Shown piece after piece: positions 40,759 to 47,918 of a stretch of 64,000 nucleotides of DNA. The position numbers and the translations under genes were made by a program. Positions within the stretch are counted from its first letter, which is position 1; each line of letters starts with the position of its first letter. The stretch lies in contig CAJTDB010000005.1 in the NCBI GenBank assembly GCA_910574965.1, positions 62,001 to 126,000 on the forward strand, read 5' to 3'. Under the pieces are notes generated by a model that was not told the DNA's origin, did no database searches, and saw only the letters and a program-made list of their open reading frames with translations. This DNA is from Lachnospiraceae bacterium. Lineage in GTDB: Bacteria; Bacillota; Clostridia; Lachnospirales; Lachnospiraceae.

Positions 40759-41394
40759 ATGGCAGGAATTCAGGAAGTACACGAGTTAGTTGCAAAAGGA
40801 AAAGCAAAACAGATCGCTGCAGCAGTTCAGGAAGCACTGGATGCAGGATGTGATCCCACTGACGTTCTGAACAAAGGCATGATCGCTGCTATGGATGAAG
40901 TAGGTGCAAAATTCAAAGCCGGAGAAATCTTCGTACCGGAGATGCTGGTGGCAGCAAGAGCTATGAAAAAAGGTGTGGAAGTATTAAAACCCCATCTTGC
41001 ATCCGGCGTAGCAGGCGCAGCAGGCAAAGTAGTCATCGGAACCGTAGCAGGAGATTTACATGATATCGGTAAGAATCTGGTGTCCATGATGCTGGAGTCC
41101 GCAGGCTTTGAAGTGATTGATCTGGGCGTGGATGTGGCAAAAGAGAAATTTGTTGAGGCAGTGGAGGCAAATCCGGATGTGAAGATCGTCTGCTGCTCTG
41201 CTCTTCTGACAACAACAATGCCGTCTCTGAAAGATACCGTTACACTGTTAAACGGCGCTTCTTTCCGCTCCAAGATTAAGATCATGGTAGGCGGCGCACC
41301 GATTACCCAGGCATTTGCGGATGAGATCGGAGCAGACGCTTATACTGAGGATGCTGCTTCCTGTGCACAGAGAGCAAAAGAACTGGTAGCTTAA
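40759..41394 (+). CDS. Methyltransferase corrinoid protein, second near-twin
   Basis: The 211-residue protein has the FVPEMLVAARAMKKGVEVL cap motif and D99-x-H101-x-x-G104 (AGDLHDIGKN) at the same positions as the 28256 protein and looks highly similar across its length. I prefer the ATG at 40759, with GGAGG eight bases upstream, over the in-frame ATG at 40744. It partners the methyl-THF methyltransferase encoded just before it. Confidence 0.93.
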   Translation: MAGIQEVHELVAKGKAKQIAAAVQEALDAGCDPTDVLNKGMIAAMDEVGAKFKAGEIFVPEMLVAARAMKKGVEVLKPHLASGVAGAAGKVVIGTVAGDLHDIGKNLVSMMLESAGFEVIDLGVDVAKEKFVEAVEANPDVKIVCCSALLTTTMPSLKDTVTLLNGASFRSKIKIMVGGAPITQAFADEIGADAYTEDAASCAQRAKELVA

Positions 41395-41429
41395 ACAAAA
41401 TCTCTACATAAATAAAAAAATGCTGCAGA

Positions 41430-41460
41430 TGTGCCCCGGTTTTCCGGGGTACATTTTGCC
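41430..41460 (+). terminator. Terminator after the corrinoid gene
   Basis: TGTGCCCCGG and CCGGGGTACA pair with a TTTT loop and are followed by TTTTGCC. Confidence 0.75.
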
Positions 41461-41488
41461 GTATACCCCTTTATTTTTGGCAAAATGT

Positions 41489-41499
41489 GCCGATATAAT
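41489..41499 (+). promoter_or_regulatory. SigD-like or sigma-A -10 element
   Basis: GCCGATAT at 41489-41496 equals the -10 consensus of flagellar sigma factor SigD/FliA and overlaps a TATAAT at 41494-41499. No good TAAA lies 15 bases upstream, and no good sigma-A -35 is seen either. It precedes the 41544 gene by about 45 bases. Confidence 0.4.
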
Positions 41500-41543
41500 G
41501 ATAAAAGGAAACTTTTTAGACCACAGAAAGGAGGAGGTTAAGT

Positions 41544-42167
41544 ATGCAGGTTGGTATGAATCAGGATGCTGCGGTCAGACAGTATACACAGAATGTACAG
41601 AGCGTGAATGCAACGACTGCACCGGCAGCAGCAGAGAAGAAGGCAGATGCTTCCGCAGGTGCCGTGAAAAAGGACGTAGATCAGGCGGAGTTCAGCAAGG
41701 ACACATCCGTTGCCACGAAGATGAGCGATTCTCAGAGAGCAGCGCTTGTGAAGAGCCTGAAGGATGATCTGAACAGTCAGATGTCCCGTTTTACAAACAT
41801 GATGACGCAGATGTTCCAGAAACAGGGCATCACAGCGAATTTTTCCGAAGGAAATGATTTCTGGAGGATGATGGCAAGCGGCAACTATACCGTAGATGAG
41901 AAGACGAAGGCAGAAGCGCAGGAAGCTATCTCCGAAGACGGCTACTGGGGAGTAAATCAGACTTCTCAGAGAATCTTTGACTTTGCTTATGCACTTGCAG
42001 GGGATGACCCGGACAAGATGAAAGAGATGCAGGCAGCAGTAGAGAAAGGCTTTAAACAGGCCGGCGAAGCATGGGGCGGCGATCTTCCGTCCATTTGCGG
42101 CGATACGCATACGGCAGTCAACAAGCTGTTTGATGATTACTATGCAAAGAGCGGAAAGACAGCTTAA
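41544..42167 (+). CDS. Hypothetical Ala/Gln-rich protein, possibly flagellar/secreted type
   Basis: The 207-residue protein is not recognised. The first 70 residues are a disordered Ala/Thr/Lys/Gln-rich stretch (NATTAPAAAEKKADAS, AGAVKKDVDQAEFSKD). The rest is helical with Met-rich segments (FTNMMTQMFQKQ, NDFWRMMASG) and a central EDGYWGVNQTSQRIFDFAYAL block that looks domain-like. There is no signal peptide. GGAGGAGG precedes the ATG. It has a private terminator, so it is monocistronic. Confidence 0.7.
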   Translation: MQVGMNQDAAVRQYTQNVQSVNATTAPAAAEKKADASAGAVKKDVDQAEFSKDTSVATKMSDSQRAALVKSLKDDLNSQMSRFTNMMTQMFQKQGITANFSEGNDFWRMMASGNYTVDEKTKAEAQEAISEDGYWGVNQTSQRIFDFAYALAGDDPDKMKEMQAAVEKGFKQAGEAWGGDLPSICGDTHTAVNKLFDDYYAKSGKTA

Positions 42168-42198
42168 TCTGATTTCTGACAGAACAGTAAGATAAAGA

Positions 42199-42237
42199 AG
42201 ACTCCCGGCACCGAAAAGGGTGAGCGGGAGTCTTTTT
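42199..42237 (+). terminator. Terminator of the hypothetical gene
   Basis: AGACTCCCG and CGGGAGTCT pair and are followed by TTTTTCTG. Confidence 0.88.
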
Positions 42238-42279
42238 CTGCCTTCAAATGATGTGAGCAGCAACAGTTATGAAGTCAAG

Positions 42280-42353
42280 GCATATGCCCATCGCTGCAGG
42301 CGATTTCCAATGGGTATATGCGGTTACGTTCACAAGGTACTTGTGAACGTAAC
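42280..42353. repeat. Back-to-back hairpin repeat element
   Basis: Two strong dyads adjoin within a 371-base gene-free stretch. The first pairs GCATATGCCCAT (42280-42291) with ATGGGTATATGC (42310-42321), and holds a small inner CGC / GCG stem. The second, GTTACGTTCACAAG-GTA-CTTGTGAACGTAAC (42323-42353), is perfect over 14 bp. This resembles a palindromic intergenic repeat or miniature mobile element. The remaining bases up to the reductase gene show nothing else clear. Confidence 0.6.
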
Positions 42354-42538
42354 GGTATACTTTTTATGAATACAAATGGATATGTACTGCGTATTTGCGG
42401 AATGGACGAAGGTATTGTATACTGAAATATATGACGATTTATTTTCTGCGACGCACTTCTGCCGAAAGGCCGTTTCCAAACACTGCAAAAGCAGCGGGAA
42501 AGAGTGCGCCGCAGCACAAGATGAAGAGGAGGAGAATC

Positions 42539-43669
42539 ATGGTTTACAGAGACTTTCAGGATTTGAAGTTATCAGCACTTGGCCTGGGGGCTATGCGTCT
42601 GCCGGTTGTGGACAAAGATGACAGCAGGATTGACGAAGCGGCTGCCATGGAGATGGTGGACTATGCGATGGAACAGGGGATCAATTACTATGATACGGCA
42701 TGGGGGTATCACAGTGGAAATTCAGAGATTGTCATGGGAAAGGCACTGAAAAAGTATCCCAGAGAGACTTTCTGCCTGGCAACGAAATTTCCGGGTTATG
42801 ATCTTTCCAATATGGAGAAAGTGGAGGAAATCTTTGAAAAACAACTGGAAAAATGCCAGGTAGAATATTTTGACTTTTATCTGTTCCACAATGTGTGCGA
42901 AATGAATATTGATGCATATTTAGATGAGAAATACGGGATCTTTGCTTATCTGATGAAACAAAAGGAGAAAGGCAGGATCCGTCATCTCGGCTTCTCGGCT
43001 CATGGCAGCTATGATATTATGAAACGTTTTCTGGAAGCGTACGGAAAACATATGGAGTTCTGCCAGATTCAGTTGAATTATCTGGACTGGAGTTTCCAGA
43101 ATGCAAAAAAGAAAGTGGAACTTTTAGATGCCTGGAAGATTCCTGTCTGGGTTATGGAACCCCTTCGGGGCGGCCGGCTGGCAAAACTTCCGGAAACAGA
43201 AGCAAAGAAGCTTCAAAAGCTGCGCCCGGAAGAAGGCGTGCCGGCGTGGGCTTTCCGCTTTCTGCAGTCTGTGAAAAGTGTAACAATGGTATTGTCGGGC
43301 ATGTCCAATATGGAACAGTTGGAGGACAATATTCGTACCTTCGGGGCTGACCGGCCGCTGGATGAGACGGAGATGGAAACACTGCTTTCGGTTGCGGACG
43401 GGATGCTGGACGGGCATCTGCCTTGTACGGGCTGCCGTTACTGCGTCAGCCATTGTACGAAGGAACTGGATATTCCAATGCTCCTGGAACTTTACAATGA
43501 ACATAATTTTACCGGAGGCGGTTTTATCGCTCCTATGGCGCTTATGGCAGTACCGGAGGAAAAACATCCGACAGCATGTGTGGGCTGTCGAAGCTGTGAG
43601 GAGGTCTGTCCGCAGCAGATCAAGATCTCGGAGGCTATGGCGGATTTTGCACAGAAGCTGAAAGGATAA
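42539..43669 (+). CDS. Aldo/keto reductase with C-terminal 2[4Fe-4S] ferredoxin domain
   Basis: The 376-residue protein has an AKR barrel (residues 1-290, with YYDTAWGYHSGNSE and the catalytic tyrosine/lysine region) followed by a cysteine-rich domain: CTGCRYCVSHC and CVGCRSCEEVCP. These predict two Fe-S clusters, so electrons may come from or go to ferredoxin. The family is widespread in anaerobic clostridia with unknown substrate. AGGAGGAG (42527-42534) supports the start at 42539. It ends with a terminator and is monocistronic. Confidence 0.9.
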   Translation: MVYRDFQDLKLSALGLGAMRLPVVDKDDSRIDEAAAMEMVDYAMEQGINYYDTAWGYHSGNSEIVMGKALKKYPRETFCLATKFPGYDLSNMEKVEEIFEKQLEKCQVEYFDFYLFHNVCEMNIDAYLDEKYGIFAYLMKQKEKGRIRHLGFSAHGSYDIMKRFLEAYGKHMEFCQIQLNYLDWSFQNAKKKVELLDAWKIPVWVMEPLRGGRLAKLPETEAKKLQKLRPEEGVPAWAFRFLQSVKSVTMVLSGMSNMEQLEDNIRTFGADRPLDETEMETLLSVADGMLDGHLPCTGCRYCVSHCTKELDIPMLLELYNEHNFTGGGFIAPMALMAVPEEKHPTACVGCRSCEEVCPQQIKISEAMADFAQKLKG

Positions 43670-43784
43670 CATTTACCCGCATACAAATTATAGAAAAAGA
43701 TCGGTCAGGGGAGTGCTGAAAAATGCGTCCCTGTCCCTGGATCTGACGCTGGTACAGAAGAGAACAGACAGCGGATCTATGGAC

Positions 43785-43813
43785 AGAGGTGCATTCGGCA
43801 CTTCTCTTTTTGT
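43785..43813 (+). terminator. Terminator after the aldo/keto reductase
   Basis: AGAGGTGC and GCACTTCT pair around a five-base loop and are followed by CTTTTTGTG. Confidence 0.7.
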
Positions 43814-43942
43814 GCGGAAATTTCCTTTGGCATGGCGCTTTTGAAAAAAGTGGACTCATTTTCGTCCAGAATGATAGTTTCCAAATGTGTTGCAGGATAT
43901 GATAAATATGTTGTTACAGATCAGCAGACAAAGGAGGAAACA

Positions 43943-44551
43943 ATGGGAAAGATGTATGGGTATGCCCGTGTCAGCACAAGAGAACAGAAGGAAGATCGGC
44001 AGTTGATGGCGCTTATGGAAATGCAGGTGCCAAGGAAAAACATTTATATGGATAAACAGTCCGGAAAGGATTTTGAACGTCCTATGTATAAACGTATGAT
44101 GGACAGGCTGAAAGAAGATGACCTTTTGTATATTAAAAGCATTGATCGTCTGGGCAGAAATTATGAGGAGATTCTGGAGCAGTGGCGGGAGCTGACCAGA
44201 GAGAAAAAGGTGGATATTGTAGTACTGGATATGCCTCTTTTGGATACAAGAAGGGGAAAGGATCTGATGGGGACTTTTTTGAGTGATATTGTTCTGCAGG
44301 TGCTGTCTTTTGTGGCGGAAAACGAGCGCAGTACAATTCGGCAGCGGCAAAAAGAGGGCATCGAGGCAGCCAGACAGAAAGGCGTCCGCTTTGGAAGGCC
44401 TAAGAAGCCTCTGCCGGATAATTTCGGGCAGATTTATAAATTGTGGCTGTCCGGTGAGCTGAGCAGCCGGGAAGCTGCAAAAAGGTGCGGGATGCCGCTG
44501 TCGTCTTTTTACCGGAAAGGGAAAACAGAAGAGGAGCGGGCGCCTGGGTGA
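43943..44551 (+). CDS. Small serine recombinase (resolvase/invertase family)
   Basis: The 202-residue protein has the resolvase catalytic domain (residues 1-135: YGYARVSTREQKEDRQ with nucleophile S11, IDRLGRNYEEI, VLDMPLLDTRRG, AENERSTIRQRQKEGI) and a short C-terminal HTH (SSREAAKRCGMPLSSFYRK). Length and layout match Tn3-type resolvases and invertases. The start at 43943 has AAAGGAGG. No inverted repeats with an invertible promoter and no transposase are visible nearby, so it may be a remnant or a solitary recombinase. Confidence 0.88.
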   Translation: MGKMYGYARVSTREQKEDRQLMALMEMQVPRKNIYMDKQSGKDFERPMYKRMMDRLKEDDLLYIKSIDRLGRNYEEILEQWRELTREKKVDIVVLDMPLLDTRRGKDLMGTFLSDIVLQVLSFVAENERSTIRQRQKEGIEAARQKGVRFGRPKKPLPDNFGQIYKLWLSGELSSREAAKRCGMPLSSFYRKGKTEEERAPG

Positions 44552-44733
44552 TGCTGAAAGGGTGTCAGGCGGATGACAGGGAAGACGAAATACAGTGAAA
44601 ACGCATAAAAATGGCATTCGGATAAAATTAGTGATTATCAGATGAAGAAATATAGTGTATAATAGAAAAAAGTCTGGGTAAAATTTCAGACCGGAAAATT
44701 ATACTTTATCGAATTAGAAAGGAATTTATATAT

Positions 44734-45396
44734 ATGCAGTTTGAACTAATGGCTTCTATGATGTGTGCGGATTACGGACATTTGGAGAAAGAGGTAAAAG
44801 ATCTGGATCAGGGCGGGATTGACTCTTTCCATATTGATATTATGGATGGACGCTATGTCCCGAACTTTGCGATGTCTTTAAATGATATGCGCTATATTGC
44901 AGGGGCGACCTCAAAGCCGCTGGATGTGCATCTGATGATAGAGCATCCTAATAACCGAATCGGTCTGTTCCTTGGATGTCTGAGAAAAGGTGATACGGTG
45001 TACATTCACCCGGAGGCAGAGTATCATCCGTCCACGACTTTGCAGAGCATTATCAATGCGGGGATGGTGCCGGGTATTGCCATCAATCCGGGAACGTCTG
45101 TGGAGACAGTGATGGAGATGCTGCGGATCGTGAAAAAGGTGCTGGTTATGTCCGTGAATCCCGGCAATGCAGGACAGATGTATCTTCCTTATGTGGGGAA
45201 AAAGATCACAAGGCTGCTTTCCATCAAGGAAGACATGGACTTTGAGATCTACTGGGACGGAGCCTGCAGTGCAGAAAAGATCCTGGAATTTGCTCCGAAA
45301 GGAGTGAAAGGTTTCGTGCTGGGGACAACGCTTCTCTTCGGGCGCGGAAAACCCTATGGGGAGACGCTGCACGCCATACGGGATCTGCAGTTTTAA
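44734..45396 (+). CDS. Ribulose-phosphate 3-epimerase family protein
   Basis: The 220-residue TIM-barrel has the RPE signatures SFHIDIMDGRYVPN (about residues 31-44), LDVHLMIEHP, INPGTSVETV, VLVMSVNPGNAGQMY and YWDGACS. It interconverts xylulose-5-phosphate and ribulose-5-phosphate or a hexulose analogue. It is the first of three genes with a cytidylyltransferase and a polyol-phosphate-type dehydrogenase; ribulose-5-phosphate would feed CDP-ribitol synthesis. Differences at the canonical substrate-binding positions suggest a dedicated paralogue rather than the housekeeping enzyme. Confidence 0.85.
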   Translation: MQFELMASMMCADYGHLEKEVKDLDQGGIDSFHIDIMDGRYVPNFAMSLNDMRYIAGATSKPLDVHLMIEHPNNRIGLFLGCLRKGDTVYIHPEAEYHPSTTLQSIINAGMVPGIAINPGTSVETVMEMLRIVKKVLVMSVNPGNAGQMYLPYVGKKITRLLSIKEDMDFEIYWDGACSAEKILEFAPKGVKGFVLGTTLLFGRGKPYGETLHAIRDLQF

Positions 45397-45430
45397 CATA
45401 TGGAAAAAGGATCAAAGGGGGTGTGAGGAC

Positions 45431-46123
45431 ATGAACATAGCACTGATCTTATCCGGAGGAACCGGAGCAAGGCTTGGGACAGACATTCCGAAGCAGTATT
45501 TAGAGGTGGGAAAAAAGCCTGTTATTACTTATTGTATGGAGACGCTGTCTAAGCATACAGAGATCGATGCGATTCAGATCGTGGCAGATGTGTCCTGGCA
45601 AAAATCCATTCAGGAATGGCTGGCTTTCTCGGACCCAGAGAAAAAATTCCGCGGCTTTTCGGTACCGGGAGAGAATCGTCAGCTTTCCATTCTGCATGGC
45701 CTGGAGGATATCCGAAGCTATGCGGACGATGGAGGGTATGTGTTTGTCCATGATGCAGCAAGGCCGCTTCTGTCGGCAGCGCAGATTACCGACTGCTTAC
45801 ACGGAGCATATGGGCATGATGGACTGATGCCGGTGCTGCCCATGAAGGATACGGTATATACGAGCCTGGACGGAAAGCATGTGACTGCACTTTTAGACCG
45901 CAGTACGGTTTATGCCGGACAGGCACCGGAAGTGTTCCGGATCGGCAGGTATTACGAGGCGAATCAAAAACTTCTTCCGGACCGGATTCGGAAAATCAAC
46001 GGTTCGACAGAGCCGGCAGTTCTGGATGGGATGGATATCGTCATGATTCCGGGAGAGGAAGGAAATTTTAAGATTACTACGAAATCAGATCTGGAGCGGT
46101 TCCGGAATATGATAGAAAGCTAG
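45431..46123 (+). CDS. IspD/TarI-family cytidylyltransferase
   Basis: The 230-residue protein has the nucleotidyltransferase fold of IspD and TarI (LILSGGTGARLGTDIPKQYLEVGKKPVI, VHDAARPLLSA, PMKDTVY, EGNFKITTKSDLERF). IspD makes CDP-methylerythritol and TarI makes CDP-ribitol. Next to a ribulose-phosphate epimerase and a polyol dehydrogenase, the TarI role is favoured. The start at 45431 has a short GTGAGGA site. Sequence alone cannot exclude IspD. Confidence 0.8.
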   Translation: MNIALILSGGTGARLGTDIPKQYLEVGKKPVITYCMETLSKHTEIDAIQIVADVSWQKSIQEWLAFSDPEKKFRGFSVPGENRQLSILHGLEDIRSYADDGGYVFVHDAARPLLSAAQITDCLHGAYGHDGLMPVLPMKDTVYTSLDGKHVTALLDRSTVYAGQAPEVFRIGRYYEANQKLLPDRIRKINGSTEPAVLDGMDIVMIPGEEGNFKITTKSDLERFRNMIES

Positions 46124-46140
46124 AAAGAGGTAGATCATTC

Positions 46141-47187
46141 ATGAAGGCATGGGTTTTACATGATATTGGCAGTCTGAAACTGGAAGACGTACAAAAACCG
46201 GTTCCGGGAAAACAGGAAGTTTTGGTTCGGGTGAAAGCTGCCGGTATTTGCGGTTCCGATATTCCGCGCATCTATCAGAACGGTGCCTATTCTCATCCGC
46301 TGATCCCAGGGCATGAGTTTTCCGGGATTGCTGCAGAGTTGGGAGAAGGCGTGGACGAAAGCTGGCTTGGCCAAAGAGTGGGTGTCTTTCCTCTGATTCC
46401 CTGCGGTACATGTATGTCCTGCAAAAGAAAGCTCTACGAAATGTGCAGAAACTACAGCTATATCGGCTCTCGAAGAGACGGGGCCTTCGCAGAGTATGTG
46501 ACAGTTCCTGTTTCCAATCTTCTGCCTCTGCCGGATGCCGTGTCTTTTGAGGAAGCGGCTATGCTGGAACCTATGGCAGTGGCTGTTCACGCCATGCGCC
46601 GCGTGTGTCCGTCTGGTACGGACACTGTAGCCATATGCGGTCTTGGGACCATCGGTCTGCTTCTGACAATGTTTCTAGCAGAGGCCGGCGTGCAGAATCT
46701 GCTGCTGATAGGCAACAAAGATTTTCAGGAACAGGCAGTGAAGAATCTGGGTTTGCCGGATGCTGTGTATTGCGACAGCCGAAGAGAAAATGTTCCCCAA
46801 TGGATTGCAGAACATACCAATGGCAGCGGAGTGGATGTGTTTTTTGAATGTGTGGGAAGAAATGAAACTTATGCATTGGCAGTACAGAATACGGCGCCTC
46901 TTGGCAAAGTTCTTTTGATGGGCAATCCGTTTGCCGATATGCATCTGCCGCGGGATATTTACTGGAAGATTCTAAGAAATCAACTGACCGTTACCGGAAC
47001 CTGGAATTCGACATTTGTGCAGGAAGCGGACGACGACTGGCATTATGTGCTGGAACGTCTGGCAGAAAAGCGGGTTGCGCCTGCCGAGCTGATTACGCAT
47101 CGTTTTTCCGTGGACGGGCTGGAGCGGGGGTTTCATATTATGCGGGATAAAACGGAGGATTATGTGAAAATTATGGGGACTTTTTAA
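46141..47187 (+). CDS. Zinc-dependent MDR polyol-phosphate dehydrogenase (TarJ-like)
   Basis: The 348-residue medium-chain dehydrogenase has the catalytic zinc ligands in AGICGSDIPR and PGHEFSG, the structural zinc cysteines in CGTCMSCKRKLYEMC and the nucleotide motif GLGTIG near residue 165. It resembles galactitol-1-phosphate 5-dehydrogenase and TarJ ribulose-5-phosphate reductase. In this operon, TarJ (ribulose-5-P to ribitol-5-P with NADPH) followed by TarI is the simplest reading. Confidence 0.85.
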   Translation: MKAWVLHDIGSLKLEDVQKPVPGKQEVLVRVKAAGICGSDIPRIYQNGAYSHPLIPGHEFSGIAAELGEGVDESWLGQRVGVFPLIPCGTCMSCKRKLYEMCRNYSYIGSRRDGAFAEYVTVPVSNLLPLPDAVSFEEAAMLEPMAVAVHAMRRVCPSGTDTVAICGLGTIGLLLTMFLAEAGVQNLLLIGNKDFQEQAVKNLGLPDAVYCDSRRENVPQWIAEHTNGSGVDVFFECVGRNETYALAVQNTAPLGKVLLMGNPFADMHLPRDIYWKILRNQLTVTGTWNSTFVQEADDDWHYVLERLAEKRVAPAELITHRFSVDGLERGFHIMRDKTEDYVKIMGTF

Positions 47188-47224
47188 AAAGTATTGACAG
47201 ACAGTGCGGATAAGTCAATAAAAG

Positions 47225-47262
47225 GACAGCCGGGAAACGGATGGGACACCGGCTGTCTTTTT
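47225..47262. terminator. Terminator between the dehydrogenase and ilvN genes
   Basis: GACAGCCGG and CCGGCTGTC pair and are followed by TTTTTCTG on the plus strand; the convergent ilvN gene ends just to the right. Confidence 0.8.
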
Positions 47263-47282
47263 CTGTTTTCTGTATGGTTTTT

Positions 47283-47792
47283 CTAACGTTCCATCCGGCT
47301 GATGGATTCGATTCCTACGCTTCCGCCCCGTACAACTTCGATATCTTTAAATTCGCTCTTCATAAGCTGTACAACTGCATCATTTTTTGTAGCAGTCTGT
47401 ACAAATTCCAGAAGAAGGCTGTTTTTGCCGTAATCGATAACGCGGGCTTTGAAAGTCTCTGCGATCTGGAACAGTTCCACTTTGTCTTCGGAAGTGCAGT
47501 GCAGCACTTTTACATAGAGAATTTCTTTCATGCGTACGAAAATATCCGTAAAATCGATGACCTTAATGACTTCCACCATACGATTTAACTGCTTCTTGAT
47601 CTGCTCGAAGGTTTCATCATCACTGACGGTTGCGATTGTCATGCGGGATACGGTAGGATCTTCCGTCGTTCCAACGGTCAGACTGTCCAGATTATAGGAT
47701 TTTCCGGAGAAAAGTCCGGAGATTTTGGAGAGTACGCCTACCTGATTTTCTACATAAAGGGAAATCCATCTTTTTTTCATTGCATTATCCAT
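47283..47792 (-). CDS. ilvN: Acetolactate synthase small (regulatory) subunit
   Basis: The 169-residue protein has an N-terminal ACT domain (RWISLYVENQVGVLSKISGLFSGKSYNLDSLTVGTTEDPTVSRMTI) and the ALS_ss C-terminal domain (about 85-165). It binds the large subunit and confers valine feedback. The start at 47792 (AGGAG upstream) is chosen; a second ATG lies at 47780. It follows ilvB with a 127-base gap that contains a structured element, so the subunit ratio may be set post-transcriptionally. Confidence 0.92.
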   Translation of the reverse strand: MDNAMKKRWISLYVENQVGVLSKISGLFSGKSYNLDSLTVGTTEDPTVSRMTIATVSDDETFEQIKKQLNRMVEVIKVIDFTDIFVRMKEILYVKVLHCTSEDKVELFQIAETFKARVIDYGKNSLLLEFVQTATKNDAVVQLMKSEFKDIEVVRGGSVGIESISRMER

Positions 47793-47812
47793 TTTTTTAT
47801 ATTCTCCTATTG

Positions 47813-47910
47813 AAGTTCCGCTTCCGGCTGAATCAGCCCCTTTGTCTGGAAGATTTTTCCGCCACATCCGTGTCAGAAAAACCTTCCGGGGCTGATTCAG
47901 CCGGAAGCTG
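47813..47910 (-). ncRNA. 5'-UTR RNA element (ilvN)
   Basis: The minus strand forms a perfect 20-bp outer stem (47821-47840 with 47888-47907) and an inner stem of 11 of 12 pairs (47848-47859 with 47876-47887). The inner loop CTGACACGGATGTGGCGG matches that of the corrinoid-gene copies, while the outer stem has a wholly different sequence. It ends in GCGGAACTTCAATAGGAG, just before the ilvN start. Confidence 0.75.
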
Positions 47911-47918
47911 TTATTATT

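Noticed and set aside
43943-44551. Phase-variation invertase controlling a nearby promoter
   Set aside because: I could not find flanking inverted repeats enclosing a promoter close to the gene; the palindromes at 42280-42353 are self-contained.
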